NCBI RefSeq assembly: GCF_007827555.1
Contig: NZ_VISS01000014.1
Coordinates: forward strand, 30,666-94,665
Length of the DNA: 64,000 bases
Direction: 5' to 3'
Source: Aeribacillus composti
GTDB taxonomy: Bacteria; Bacillota; Bacilli; Bacillales; Aeribacillaceae
Below, piece after piece: positions 10,024-18,952 of this stretch. Under the pieces are notes generated by a model. It had not been told where the DNA came from and did not search any database. It saw only the letters and a list, made by a program, of their open reading frames with translations. A program made the position numbers and the translations under genes. Each line of letters opens with the position of its first letter. The stretch's first letter is position 1.

Positions 10024-11081
10024 ACATGCCCATCTCCCTTGAGATGGTCCATCACAGCTTTCTTTTCATTAGGCAGCACGATCGGCTGGATGGATGACAC
10101 ATCGATCGCAGTATTCGGATCTTTTAATCCGTTGCCGGTCAATACTGCTACAACTGTGCTTCCTTTCGGGATTTTCCCCGAATTTACATCTTTCATCACT
10201 CCTGCAATAGATGCACTTGAAGCAGGTTCAGCAAAAACGCCTTCCGTTCTTGCAATTAATTGATAAGCATCCAAAATTTCTTCATCTGTTACCATATCGA
10301 TCTTTCCGCCTGATTCATTGGCAGCATTGACAGCAAATTCCCAGCTTGCTGGGTTTCCAATTCGAATGGCAGTTGCCACTGTTTCCGGATTTTCAATCAC
10401 TTGATTTTTTACAATGGCTGCGGCGCCTTCCGCTTCAAAACCGTGCATTTTTGGAAGCCCTGTTTGGTGCCGCTCATTAAACTCTTTAAATCCTTTCCAA
10501 TATGCTGTAATGTTTCCAGCATTTCCAACCGGAATCGCCAAATAATCCGGAGCTTTTCCCAGCTGTTCACAAATTTCAAACGCCGCTGTTTTTTGCCCTT
10601 CAATTCGGTAAGGATTTACAGAATTGACAAGAGTAATTGGCAGCTCTTCACAAATTTCACGAACCATTTTTAAGGCATCATCGAAGTTTCCTTCAATTGC
10701 AAAAATTTCTGCGCCGTACATAACTGCTTGGGCAAGCTTTCCAAAAGCGATTTTTCCGTTCGGTATAACAACAATGGAACGCAATCCTGCACGTGCCGCA
10801 TATGCGGAAGCAGCTGCAGACGTATTTCCAGTTGAAGCGCACATTATAGTTGTGCTTCCTTCTTCCACCGCTTTTGCAACTGCCATCACCATACCGCGGT
10901 CTTTAAATGAACCGGTAGGATTCGCTCCTTCTGTTTTCACATACAGCTCAACGCCTAATTTTTCAGATAATTTTTCTAAATGAATGAGAGGAGTATTACC
11001 TTCGTTCAATGTCAGCATCGGTGTTTTGTCCGTTACTGGCAAAAATTCTTTATATTTTGCAATTAGTCCATTCCATTTCAT
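10020..11081 (-). CDS. thrC: Threonine synthase
   Basis: A PLP enzyme converting O-phosphohomoserine to L-threonine. The PLP lysine is Lys60 in [10 protein letters not shown]; the phosphate-binding glycine loop GNAGN and the STGNTSAA substrate motif are present. 353 residues, the short Bacillus form. It overlaps hom upstream and thrB downstream by four bases (ATGA) each, giving tight coupling. Order hom-thrC-thrB is the same as in B. subtilis. Confidence 0.96.
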   Translation of the reverse strand: MKWNGLIAKYKEFLPVTDKTPMLTLNEGNTPLIHLEKLSEKLGVELYVKTEGANPTGSFKDRGMVMAVAKAVEEGSTTIMCASTGNTSAAASAYAARAGLRSIVVIPNGKIAFGKLAQAVMYGAEIFAIEGNFDDALKMVREICEELPITLVNSVNPYRIEGQKTAAFEICEQLGKAPDYLAIPVGNAGNITAYWKGFKEFNERHQTGLPKMHGFEAEGAAAIVKNQVIENPETVATAIRIGNPASWEFAVNAANESGGKIDMVTDEEILDAYQLIARTEGVFAEPASSASIAGVMKDVNSGKIPKGSTVVAVLTGNGLKDPNTAIDVSSIQPIVLPNEKKAVMDHLKGDGHV

Positions 11082-12376
11082 AATAAGCCGTTCCCTTCTA
11101 CTCGATACGTACTTTTAACTTCCTTAACAACTTGCAAATCTCGGAGCTCCATTAAAATTTCCTCAAAATCTTTTTTCGATGCTTTATGGGTAACGATGAC
11201 AATTTCCGCTAAATCTTTATTTTTCAGAGGTAATTGGAGAATTTTCTCAAAGCTTACACCTCTGTCTGAAAAGAGGGATGTAATTTTTGAAAAAGCTCCA
11301 ACTTGATCTTCTACGTGAATTCGTAAAAAGTATTGGGCAAAAATTTCTTCAGGTGCCTTCAATTGTTTCTGATATTGCGGGGCTACGGCGCTTCTTCCAT
11401 TTACACCTAGACGCATGTTTTTCAATACGCCTACTAAATCCGAAACAACAGCGGTTGCAGTTGGCAAGCTTCCTGCGCCAGGACCGTAAAACATTGTTTC
11501 CCCTACTGCTTCGCCGTACACATAAACCGCATTATATTCATCTTGGACGGAAGCTAACGGATGATGATCGGGCAGCAGTGCAGGCTGTACACTAACTTCA
11601 ATTTTATCACCGCTTCGATGGGCGATGCCGATTAATTTCATCGTATAGCCGAGCCGTTTACTGTAATCAATATCCTCTTGTGTAATATCCGTTATCCCTT
11701 TTACTTCCACATCTTCTAAATCTACTTCCATAGAAAATCCAAGTCTTGCCAAAATCGCCATCTTTCTCGCTGCATCCAAGCCTTCTACATCAGAAGTCGG
11801 ATCAGCTTCTGCATATCCTAATCTTTGCGCTTCCTTCAGCACTTCTTCATAAGGGGTTCCGTATTTTGACATTTTCGTTAAAATAAAGTTTGTCGTTCCG
11901 TTAACAATCCCCATCATTTTTGTAATCCGGTCTGACGCCAATCCATCTACCAATGTACGCAGAATCGGGATGCCGCCTGCGACACTTGCTTCATAAAAAA
12001 GATCGCAGCCGTTATCCGTCGCTTTTTTGAGCAACTCAGTTCCGTACACTGCCATCAAATCTTTATTTGCCGTCACAACATGCTTCTTCCGATTTAATGC
12101 TTCAAGCAAATATTCCCGTGTCTGCTCAATTCCCCCCATGACCTCAATAATGACGTCAATATCCGGATCTTCTATTACCTCATGAACATTTGTCGTTAAT
12201 TGGGAAGGTTCTACATGAACGTCTCTTTTTTTATTTGTATTTTGAACAAGAATTTTTTTTACTTTCACCGGGCACCCGATTAAATGAATGAGCTTATCCT
12301 GGTGGTCTTCAATGATTTTTACTACTCCGCTACCAACGGTGCCTAAACCGAGCAGTCCTACTGAGATTGATTCCAA
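11078..12376 (-). CDS. hom: Homoserine dehydrogenase
   Basis: Reduces aspartate semialdehyde to homoserine, the branch point to threonine and methionine. Order: NAD(P)-binding [12 protein letters not shown] at the N-terminus, catalytic domain with [11 protein letters not shown], and a C-terminal ACT domain (about residues 350-425) for feedback control by threonine. I choose the TTG at 12376 ([10 protein letters not shown]), 9 nt after AAGGGAG. The ATG three codons upstream touches the ribosome site with no spacer, and the TTG start aligns with the B. subtilis N-terminus. First gene of the threonine operon. Confidence 0.93.
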   Translation of the reverse strand: MESISVGLLGLGTVGSGVVKIIEDHQDKLIHLIGCPVKVKKILVQNTNKKRDVHVEPSQLTTNVHEVIEDPDIDVIIEVMGGIEQTREYLLEALNRKKHVVTANKDLMAVYGTELLKKATDNGCDLFYEASVAGGIPILRTLVDGLASDRITKMMGIVNGTTNFILTKMSKYGTPYEEVLKEAQRLGYAEADPTSDVEGLDAARKMAILARLGFSMEVDLEDVEVKGITDITQEDIDYSKRLGYTMKLIGIAHRSGDKIEVSVQPALLPDHHPLASVQDEYNAVYVYGEAVGETMFYGPGAGSLPTATAVVSDLVGVLKNMRLGVNGRSAVAPQYQKQLKAPEEIFAQYFLRIHVEDQVGAFSKITSLFSDRGVSFEKILQLPLKNKDLAEIVIVTHKASKKDFEEILMELRDLQVVKEVKSTYRVEGNGLL

Positions 12377-12451
12377 CCAATTCATCTCCCTTATGTTTAT
12401 TTATAATAGACAATTGTCTGCCGTAAAAAGACATTAACTGTTTTATAAGAC

Positions 12452-12480
12452 ATTATAAATTTCAATGACTGATTTTACAA
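12452..12480 (-). promoter_or_regulatory. Sigma-A promoter of hom-thrC-thrB
   Basis: On the minus strand TTGTAA (-35, 12475-12480), a 17-nt spacer and TATAAT (-10, 12452-12457). This gives a leader of roughly 70 nt. No T-box sequence is visible in the leader. Confidence 0.65.
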
Positions 12481-12523
12481 GAGAAATTTTCATCATCCGC
12501 ATATGTAAACGCTTTTTGGGCGT

Positions 12524-13483
12524 TTAAACAACGGCTGTTTTCGGTTTCTCGCCCGTTAACACACGTTGAATATTTTCGACGCAAAGTTCGATCATTTTTA
12601 TGCGGGTTTCCCGACTCGCGCTGCCGATATGCGGAAGTGCTACAACTTGTTTCAATGATAAAAGCGGATGATTGGAATCAATCGGTTCTTCTTTAAACAC
12701 ATCCAATCCACAACCAGCGATTTCACCAGTTTTTAGAGCATTATACAAAGCGTTTTCATCAACAGATGCTCCTCTGCCAGCATTAACAAATATTGCACTT
12801 GTTTTCATTTTTTTAAAGGCTTCCTCGTCAAACAAGTTTTTCGTTTCATTTGTTAATGGTGTTAAATTAACGACAAAATCGGCTTTCTCTAGCAATTCAT
12901 CAAATGTGCAGTATTTCGCTCCAAGCTCTTTTTCCACTTCCGGTTTCTTTGAACGATTATGATACAAAATTTCCATATCAAATCCTTTTGCCCGTCTCGC
13001 AACAGCTTCTCCAATTTTCCCCATCCCAACGATCCCAATCGTTTTATGATGGATATCGCTTCCTGCCAACAAAAATGGAGACCACCCTGTCCATTTTCCT
13101 TCTTTTACATACTCCGCAGCTTCAACCAATCTTCTTGCCGCTGCCATTAACAAAGCAAAGGTTAAATCGGCAGTCGTATCTGTTAGTACATCCGGTGTAT
13201 TAGTTACAGTCACGCCGTACTTTTTCGACGCTTCGAGATCGATATTGTCATACCCGACTGCTAAATTAGCAACGATTTTTAATTTTTTGGCTTTTTGAAG
13301 CAGTTCTTCATCCACCCGGTCTGACAGCATTGTAAGCAGAGCATCAGCTTTTTTTGCCTTTTCCAATAATACAGACCTCGGACATGGAGAATCCTGCTCC
13401 CACATGTCGACAACTCCGATGGAACGAAGAGGATCCAATAGGTTTTCTGGCAGTTTTCTTGTTACAAAAATATATTGGGTCAC
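12524..13483 (-). CDS. D-isomer-specific 2-hydroxyacid dehydrogenase (glyoxylate/2-ketogluconate reductase type)
   Basis: A 319-residue NAD(P)H-dependent reductase of 2-keto acids such as glyoxylate, hydroxypyruvate or 2-ketogluconate. NAD motif GIVGMGKIGEA is at 150-160. The catalytic trio typical of the family is Arg237 (NAGRG), Glu266 (DVFKEEP) and His285 (LPHIGSA). It resembles B. subtilis YvcT more than phosphoglycerate dehydrogenase, because there is no C-terminal ACT domain. The exact substrate cannot be read from sequence. It is read in the same direction as the hom operon lying downstream but is separated by a promoter, so it is probably its own unit. Confidence 0.82.
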   Translation of the reverse strand: MTQYIFVTRKLPENLLDPLRSIGVVDMWEQDSPCPRSVLLEKAKKADALLTMLSDRVDEELLQKAKKLKIVANLAVGYDNIDLEASKKYGVTVTNTPDVLTDTTADLTFALLMAAARRLVEAAEYVKEGKWTGWSPFLLAGSDIHHKTIGIVGMGKIGEAVARRAKGFDMEILYHNRSKKPEVEKELGAKYCTFDELLEKADFVVNLTPLTNETKNLFDEEAFKKMKTSAIFVNAGRGASVDENALYNALKTGEIAGCGLDVFKEEPIDSNHPLLSLKQVVALPHIGSASRETRIKMIELCVENIQRVLTGEKPKTAVV

Positions 13484-13621
13484 TGATTCATCTTCTCCTT
13501 CTTCTAATAAATAGCTATTGTTTTGAATTGATATGACAAAATCAATGCTTTGTTCGAAACAGCTGCAAGATTTTAGCTGCTTTCTTTTTTATGATACCAC
13601 AACAAAATGCGACTGAACCTT

Positions 13622-14605
13622 TTATAACCATGTCAAAGCCGGCAATACAATTTGCTTTTTCCTCAAATATATCATAGATGAAAACGAAGATAAAAATTGC
13701 TCATACTGCGAAGATGTTTGCAAAATTTTTTCCATTTGAAATTGCAGAGAATCCCTTTCTTCTTCCTCTGCAAGATAATAGTTTTCAACACATTCAAAAT
13801 AATGAACAGGAAACAAAAGCCTGCTAAAAACTAACCGCCAAAAAAAAGAGGATAACGGAGACGCTCGGTCGTATTCTGCCAAAAAAAGCTCATCAATTGT
13901 TTGCCTTCCTGTCAGAAAATCATACCTTAAACATTCAGCAATATCTCTTCCTCCATGATCAAAAACGAAATCAACAGGCAATGAAAATGCGTTTTCCCAT
14001 GTTTCTCTCGTAAAACGTTGATGACATATGGTGCCGGAATCAACCGGCAATGGTCGATCATCAAGCTCAGTATCCGCTAAATATTGGATGGCATTTTCGC
14101 CTAAGCCTAAATAATATGGAAAGGATTCAATAAATAGCTTGTCAAAGGCGTGATGAGGCTTTGAAGCAATTTGAATACTCCAAAATTGCTCCATTTGATC
14201 GATCCGCCTTGCCCATAAATTTCTCCATTGCCCAATTCGATTCGAATGAACGGGAGTAAAAGGCAGCCTTCTGCCAACTTCGTGAAAAAATGACAGCTCT
14301 TTTCCGAGAGAAGTTATATTAAGCCGCTTTGTTTGTTGAGGTATTTGAAACACAGCGTAGCGCGTTCCATTATGTTCTGCCGTAAGATCCCCATTTACAG
14401 TTAATAAAAACGAAGCAGCTTTTCTCTCGTTAGTCATAAGGAGATAACGACTCATTTCATACAGTTCATAAAGCTCCTTATGGTCAATATGTGAAACAGC
14501 AGCAATAAAACCGATATTTCTTTTTGTTTTAAACCCCTGCCATTGCCCAATTGAAAAAAAGTCGAGTACATCTATTCCATAATGCTTTTTTAAAAGCTCT
14601 TTCAT
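13622..14605 (-). CDS. yutH: Spore coat-associated protein YutH (CotS-like kinase fold)
   Basis: A 327-residue member of the CotS/YutH group of spore coat proteins. These derive from aminoglycoside-phosphotransferase-like kinases. The segment DFVFDHGGRDIAECLRYDF sits where the kinase Mg-binding loop would be, but a canonical HxDxxxxN catalytic loop is not evident, so it is probably a structural coat protein. The ATG follows GGGGGAATTAGGA. Synteny hom-yutH-yutG matches B. subtilis. It is transcribed divergently from yutG. A mother-cell sigma promoter is expected from family knowledge but was not identified. Confidence 0.82.
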   Translation of the reverse strand: MKELLKKHYGIDVLDFFSIGQWQGFKTKRNIGFIAAVSHIDHKELYELYEMSRYLLMTNERKAASFLLTVNGDLTAEHNGTRYAVFQIPQQTKRLNITSLGKELSFFHEVGRRLPFTPVHSNRIGQWRNLWARRIDQMEQFWSIQIASKPHHAFDKLFIESFPYYLGLGENAIQYLADTELDDRPLPVDSGTICHQRFTRETWENAFSLPVDFVFDHGGRDIAECLRYDFLTGRQTIDELFLAEYDRASPLSSFFWRLVFSRLLFPVHYFECVENYYLAEEEERDSLQFQMEKILQTSSQYEQFLSSFSSMIYLRKKQIVLPALTWL

Positions 14606-14756
14606 TCCTAATTCCCCCTATAAATCCATTTTTCAAAAAAACACCCCAATATAAATAATGAAAAAATGCCATAAACTATAACATGTAGAAAAGCTTTTGT
14701 GTATACAATATAAAAAAGATGTTGATGCTTTTTGAAAATTTAAGCAAGAATTTATT

Positions 14757-14780
14757 GAAATCGGCGTCACAGCCGATTTC
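14757..14780. repeat. 9-bp perfect inverted repeat between yutH and yutG
   Basis: GAAATCGGC gtcaca GCCGATTTC, without a T-run on either strand, so not a standard terminator. It lies about 40 nt upstream of the yutG start in the divergent promoter region and could be an operator. Confidence 0.4.
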
Positions 14781-14818
14781 AGCACTTTCATATACTTGTA
14801 AAAGATAGGGTGAACGAC

Positions 14819-15301
14819 ATGGATAAAATAGAGCAAACTGCAAGAAAATGGCTGAAAGATAGAGGAGTTACACCGGATGACATCGCAGAGCTCGTCTATT
14901 TTTTACAGCAGCAATATTATCCAAACTTAACAAAAGAAGACTGTTTGCAAAACGTGGAAAGAGTTCTTTCGAAAAGAGAGGTTCAAAATGCCATTTTAAC
15001 CGGAATTCAATTAGATGTTCTAGCAGAAAAGGGGGATTTACAGGAGCCTCTTCAATCGATCATCCAATCGGATGAAGGATTATATGGAATTGATGAAATT
15101 CTTGCATTTTCCATTGTGAATATTTACGGATCAATCGGGTTTACGAACTATGGCTATATCGATAAACAAAAGCCTGGTATACTTGCTCATTTAAACGATA
15201 AAAGCACAGGTAAGTGTCATACTTTTCTAGATGATATTGTCGGAGCCATTGCAGCGGCAGCTTCAAGCCGGCTCGCCCATCGATCCACTGATTCACAGTA
15301 G
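14819..15301 (+). CDS. yutG: Phosphatidylglycerophosphatase A family protein (YutG)
   Basis: A 160-residue PgpA-like protein. Conserved patches NIYGSIGFTNYGYID and FLDDIVGAIAAAA contain the acidic residues of the family. In E. coli PgpA removes phosphate from phosphatidylglycerophosphate at the membrane; this Bacillus form is shorter and lacks the long membrane segments, so the assignment to lipid synthesis is by family only. The start is the ATG at 14819 after AGGGTGA; a GTG three codons earlier overlaps the ribosome site. Confidence 0.85.
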   Translation: MDKIEQTARKWLKDRGVTPDDIAELVYFLQQQYYPNLTKEDCLQNVERVLSKREVQNAILTGIQLDVLAEKGDLQEPLQSIIQSDEGLYGIDEILAFSIVNIYGSIGFTNYGYIDKQKPGILAHLNDKSTGKCHTFLDDIVGAIAAAASSRLAHRSTDSQ

Positions 15302-15351
15302 GGGCAGCGGAGCACCTATTGTGAAATCAGCTGGAAAAGAAAAAGGCTTCA

Positions 15352-16119
15352 TCATAGCACATGCCATTCCAAAAGGTTATTCACTGTATAAGTCGGTTGT
15401 ATTTCTTTGTGTTTTAAGTGTTCTTTCGTTGTTACGCCTGTATGCACAAGAAGGGTGTCCATCCCTGATTGGATACCTGCCTTAATATCCGTCTCGTAAT
15501 TATCTCCGACAAGAAGCGTTTCTTCTTTTTTCGTTTTCAGCATTTTCAGCCCTTGCTCTACAATAATTTTTTCAGGTTTTCCGATAAAAATCGGCTGAAC
15601 ATTTGTAGATACTGAAATGACCGATGTAATGGCGCCATTGCCTGGAAGCAGTCCTCGCTCAGTCGGCAGAGCAGTATCCCCGTTTGTTGAAATAAATGTT
15701 GCACCTGCGCGAACCGCTAAACAGGCCTTGGCAAGCTTTTCATAATTGATGTTTCGATCAATACCCACAACGACAAAATCCGGATTTTCATCGACGAAGC
15801 GAAAACCTTTTTCCTCCAAGGCCTTTCGCAGCCCCTCTTCACCGATTACATATATAGAAGCATTTTGTTTTCTTTCCCAAATAAAATTGGCTGTGGCAAT
15901 GCTTGAAGTTAAAATTTGATGCTCTTCCGCCGGAATGCCGAGACTGATTAGTTTTTCAGCTACTTGCTTCGGAGTTTTAGAAGAATTGTTTGTCATAAAT
16001 AAGTACGAAATTCCTTTTTCCTTCAGTTTTTTAACAAATTCTTCAGCTTCTTCAATTTTTTCTGTACCCCGATACATGGTGCCGTCTAAATCGATGAAAT
16101 ATCCTTTATATTTCTTCAA
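15352..16119 (-). CDS. yutF: HAD-family phosphatase, NagD/YutF type
   Basis: A 255-residue haloacid dehalogenase-superfamily phosphatase. Motif I FIDLDGTMY carries the nucleophile Asp10 and acid Asp12; motif II is FMTNNSS; motif III/IV GDNYETDIKAG holds the Mg-binding acids. The cap is of the NagD type, whose members act on nucleotides or sugar phosphates; the natural substrate is not known. The TTG start lies 9 nt after AAGGAG and gives the family N-terminus MKKYKGY. It is co-directional with yutE 27 bp upstream, likely one operon. Confidence 0.88.
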   Translation of the reverse strand: MKKYKGYFIDLDGTMYRGTEKIEEAEEFVKKLKEKGISYLFMTNNSSKTPKQVAEKLISLGIPAEEHQILTSSIATANFIWERKQNASIYVIGEEGLRKALEEKGFRFVDENPDFVVVGIDRNINYEKLAKACLAVRAGATFISTNGDTALPTERGLLPGNGAITSVISVSTNVQPIFIGKPEKIIVEQGLKMLKTKKEETLLVGDNYETDIKAGIQSGMDTLLVHTGVTTKEHLKHKEIQPTYTVNNLLEWHVL

Positions 16120-16146
16120 TTTTTTTTCACTCCTTCAATCAATCCA

Positions 16147-16584
16147 TTACGGCTTAAAAGCTGTAACTGGTCCAAGTTCATCTTCCAAGTAGGTTCGAAC
16201 ACGATGGCAAAAATTTCTCAAAACTTGTAAATGGGTTGATATTGAATCATACAGTTCTTCATGCCGTATGTTTAAATAATCTTGAACGAGCATTTTTCTG
16301 TAGGAAATTAATTTTTTTAATCCTTCCGCATCCCTGCTGTCAACGACAGATTCATCTTCTAAAATGTCAATAATATCTTCATAGCTTCCCGGGTCCCGCA
16401 TAATAAAACCGTCAATAATTCCGTTTCCGATATCTAAAATCGCCTCAATCAACAATTGGGCAATCCGCTCCAACGCTTTTTTTTCAACATCAGACTCCCA
16501 CTGTTGATGTCCTTCAAACATGGATACAAGATCTTCTACAAATTTTACAGTATCTTCAATCTTTTTTCTGTCCACAAAATACAT
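16147..16584 (-). CDS. yutE: YutE, HepT/DUF86-like HEPN protein without canonical motif
   Basis: A 145-residue helical protein of the DUF86 (HepT-like) family. HepT toxins are HEPN RNases with an R-x4-H-x-Y motif. Here the matching place reads RKMLVQDY, with glutamine where the histidine should be. As I recall, B. subtilis YutE has the same change. There is no neighbouring MNT nucleotidyltransferase antitoxin. It is therefore more likely a housekeeping relative than an active RNase toxin. The ATG follows AAGGAAAG. Confidence 0.78.
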   Translation of the reverse strand: MYFVDRKKIEDTVKFVEDLVSMFEGHQQWESDVEKKALERIAQLLIEAILDIGNGIIDGFIMRDPGSYEDIIDILEDESVVDSRDAEGLKKLISYRKMLVQDYLNIRHEELYDSISTHLQVLRNFCHRVRTYLEDELGPVTAFKP

Positions 16585-16662
16585 ATAATTTCTTTCCTTT
16601 CTTAAGGTTTTTGTATCCGTTTTTTATTTTACCATACTCGACCATTTGAACTACCTACTACT

Positions 16663-16986
16663 TTACACACTTTTGAGTTTTTTAAAGCAGAGCACTAAAA
16701 TCCTCTCGTTAGACGGATCGATTTTGGCAAACAGAGCTGATGTTTCTAAAATTTGGATTTCGTGATTGAGCAGGCGTAAGCTTTCCGCGGTTTGATACAT
16801 CTTGCATGCCGGGTAGGATCCGCTTAGATTTTTTCAATTTAATAAAGAAATTCCTAAACGCGCACAAAAAATTGCTTTTACAGATGACGATTTTTCATGA
16901 CAAGCAGAGGAGGATTTTGAATATGACTTTCGTGCCGATTCATGATATGTTTCTCCAATTAACTTTCCATTCAATACAGAAATCAT
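16663..16986 (-). pseudogene. Unrecognised frame with one in-frame TGA
   Basis: A minus-strand frame of 108 codons from an ATG at 16986 to a TAA at 16663 is open except for a single TGA at 16834-16836. The part after the stop (…MYQTAESLRLLNHEIQ, then FAKIDPSNERILVLCFKKL) reads like real protein. I do not recognise the family, and no clear ribosome site precedes the ATG. The most likely explanation is a decayed gene; a chance frame is possible. It fills most of the otherwise gene-free gap between yutE and the DUF3055 gene. Confidence 0.35.
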
Positions 16987-17167
16987 GGCTGATTGGCAGC
17001 AGATGTGCGGGCTGATAAAAAAATTGTGTTATTTTGCTTCTATTTCAACAGAAAAATCGCTATGCGAATCGAAACAGAGGTAAGTTTTCTCACAAATTTG
17101 CGATAAATCGTTGTGAATGCATCATCTTATGCTACAATGCAATTATAAGAAACGGAGGTAATGAACC

Positions 17168-17434
17168 ATGGCCGAACGCTTTTTTTTGTATGATGAAACC
17201 GTCGAGACAAAAACAAGATTTGTTAGCTTTATGGGAGAAAATCAACGCTTTGATTTAGCCATTATTCAATCGGACCGCTATTACGGAAAATATCTTGTAC
17301 TAAATTTGCAAAGCAACCGGTTTGCGATCATTGGGGAAGATGATCTTAAAGAACCGGGGTATTTAGAAGATGTTTATCAATTAAATGATGAAGACGCAAA
17401 AGAGCTTCGGGAGTTTTTATATGAGATCGTCTAA
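17168..17434 (+). CDS. DUF3055 family (SAV0927-like) protein
   Basis: An 88-residue acidic protein starting MAERFFLYDETVETKTRFVS, which matches the conserved N-terminus of the DUF3055 family of Firmicutes. No signal peptide, membrane segment or cysteine motif is visible, and the function is unknown. The ATG follows AACGGAGGTAATGAACC. The upstream TATGCTACAAT sequence could hold its promoter -10. The next gene starts about 60 bp downstream and may be co-transcribed. Confidence 0.8.
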   Translation: MAERFFLYDETVETKTRFVSFMGENQRFDLAIIQSDRYYGKYLVLNLQSNRFAIIGEDDLKEPGYLEDVYQLNDEDAKELREFLYEIV

Positions 17435-17492
17435 TGTATAAATTACCTTCCATGAGGAACGATAATGGTAAAATCATGGACAGGTGAACAAA

Positions 17493-17774
17493 ATGGACAA
17501 ACAAAATGAATATACTGATTTTTCAGTAGTGGAAACAATGCGAAACTATATTATCCCGGAGGATATGCCGGAAGGCGCCTACGGAGCTCCGCGGGGAAAG
17601 GATGAACCTGTGGAGAATAAAAGCACACCTTGGGAAGAAGGTCAGCGTCCATATAGCAGTTTTAACTATGAATTCAAATCCTTGCATCAGAATTTGCCGA
17701 GACAATTTCCGGGCAGTCATCCTCCTCATGATGAACCTGATAAAAATGAAGAAGACCCGTATGAAATAAAGTAA
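17493..17774 (+). CDS. Conserved Bacillaceae cytosolic protein, unknown function
   Basis: A 93-residue hydrophilic, proline-rich protein with motifs PEDMPEGAYGAP and PVENKSTPWEEGQR and an acidic tail. It lacks membrane segments and looks partly disordered. I recall similar short proteins annotated as cytosolic or hypothetical in Bacillus and Geobacillus at this place next to yutD. The start is the ATG at 17493, 5 nt after AGGTGA; a GTG three codons upstream overlaps that site. A strong terminator covers its stop. Confidence 0.7.
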   Translation: MDKQNEYTDFSVVETMRNYIIPEDMPEGAYGAPRGKDEPVENKSTPWEEGQRPYSSFNYEFKSLHQNLPRQFPGSHPPHDEPDKNEEDPYEIK

Positions 17775-17809
17775 TCAGGACGGCTGTATGCCGTCCTGAT
17801 TACTTTTTC
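17771..17809. terminator. Bidirectional terminator, convergent with yutD
   Basis: A 14-bp perfect stem GTAATCAGGACGGC / GCCGTCCTGATTAC, loop TGTAT, with a T-run on the plus side. A second small hairpin CCAGATG/CATCTGG at 17814-17833 lies next to the yutD stop. Confidence 0.8.
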
Positions 17810-17836
17810 ACACCCAGATGTTTTTGCATCTGGCGT

Positions 17837-18112
17837 TTATTTTTTTATTTTCTTTAATACAAAATAAGCACAGCCGAAATTGCAATATTCATACAAATAT
17901 TCATCTAATGAGCTGATTTTCGTATCATGTGTTGCTTTTTGGTTTTGATCATCAAAAAATCCTCTCAGCCGCAATTGGCTATATCCCCAATCGCCGACAA
18001 TATAATCATATTTGTTTAAAATTTCACTGTACCTTGCTTTAAAAGCCTCTTCATTAAAACCATTTTTAAAATCTTTTATAAGCTCGTATGTTTGATTAAA
18101 AATTGTGATCAT
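17837..18112 (-). CDS. yutD: YutD family protein (DUF1027)
   Basis: A 91-residue protein with the conserved YutD core: YDYIVGDWGYSQLRLRGFF near residues 38-56, then YEYCNFGCAYFVLKK. Function is unknown; the two cysteines of CNFGC are conserved in the family. The ATG follows GAGGGTGA with a rather long 9-10 nt spacer. It is convergent with the preceding gene and lies near lipA as in B. subtilis. Confidence 0.88.
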   Translation of the reverse strand: MITIFNQTYELIKDFKNGFNEEAFKARYSEILNKYDYIVGDWGYSQLRLRGFFDDQNQKATHDTKISSLDEYLYEYCNFGCAYFVLKKIKK

Positions 18113-18226
18113 TTACAAATTCACCCTCTTCCATATGTTTATCATAAACAAATGATTTCCCTCCATCAATTGCCTGACAACAATTTTTTAAAAGCGGCAA
18201 TCCTAAAATTATAAGGAGGTGCTGAA

Positions 18227-18859
18227 ATGAAAAAAAGGCTTTTTACTCCTTTTATCATAGCTGCGCTTGCAGCCAGCGGGTGCCAATATGATCAAGAAGG
18301 AAAAGGTCTATATAATGAAAACGGGAATACGGTAAACGTGGCAGAAAGAAATGATAATTATAACAGCAATAAAGATTCAGACAGCTTTGGATATGTCCGG
18401 CATCAAAAAAGTCCAACAGCCGGAATAGAGAAAGCCACAGTAAAAACTCCTGTCATCAATCGGGAACAATTAGCAGACGTAATCGGAAGGCTTGCCGTCC
18501 AGCTTCCCAATGTTCATGATGCTGCTACGCTCGTAACAGATGAAGAAGTTCTTATAGCGTATAAAACCGATTCAAACAACAAATTTGAAACAGCTGACCA
18601 AGTGAAAAAGACAGCTGCATCCATTGTTCCGCGTTATTTTCATATTTATGTAACCGATAATCCTAATCTGTTTAAAGAAATCGAATCATACAGCACTCTT
18701 GATGGAGAGTCTCCAAATATTAACCGCAATTTAAACCAGACCATTCAGCGTATGTTAAAGTCTCCCCAAGGAAGAAAATTGAATGCTGGTGAAAATGCAA
18801 ATGGCGAAGGATTCGGAGAAATGAACGAAAGTATTGATCACGACATAAAAGATCAATGA
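18227..18859 (+). CDS. yutC: YhcN/YlaJ-family sporulation lipoprotein YutC
   Basis: A 210-residue lipoprotein. The signal peptide ends in lipobox LAASGC with the lipidated Cys19. The rest contains the YhcN/YlaJ domain (about residues 85-175: DVIGRLAVQLPNVHDAATLVTDEEVLIAYK). Members are made in the forespore and found in the inner spore membrane or associated with germination; the exact function is not known. The ATG follows AAGGAGGTGCTGAA. It is a single gene, convergent with lipA. Confidence 0.87.
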   Translation: MKKRLFTPFIIAALAASGCQYDQEGKGLYNENGNTVNVAERNDNYNSNKDSDSFGYVRHQKSPTAGIEKATVKTPVINREQLADVIGRLAVQLPNVHDAATLVTDEEVLIAYKTDSNNKFETADQVKKTAASIVPRYFHIYVTDNPNLFKEIESYSTLDGESPNINRNLNQTIQRMLKSPQGRKLNAGENANGEGFGEMNESIDHDIKDQ

Positions 18860-18920
18860 AATAAACGTTGATGCATAGGTGAATTTTTTAGAGGTTATTT
18901 ACCTATTTTTATTAAAACGG

Positions 18921-18943
18921 GCCGTCAAGAAATTCTTGACGGC
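18921..18943 (-). terminator. Terminator after lipA
   Basis: A 9-bp stem GCCGTCAAG/CTTGACGGC. On the minus strand it is followed by CCGTTTTAAT, so termination is of moderate strength. It may also serve yutC. Confidence 0.6.
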
Positions 18944-18952
18944 TCTGTGGCT

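Noticed and set aside
13551..13595. Hairpin GAAACAGC…GCTGCTTTC with T-run on the plus strand
   Set aside because: No plus-strand gene is transcribed there and the stem is imperfect; not counted as a terminator.
16834..16836. In-frame TGA as selenocysteine codon
   Set aside because: No selenoprotein family resemblance and no sign of a SECIS-like element; a pseudogene is simpler.
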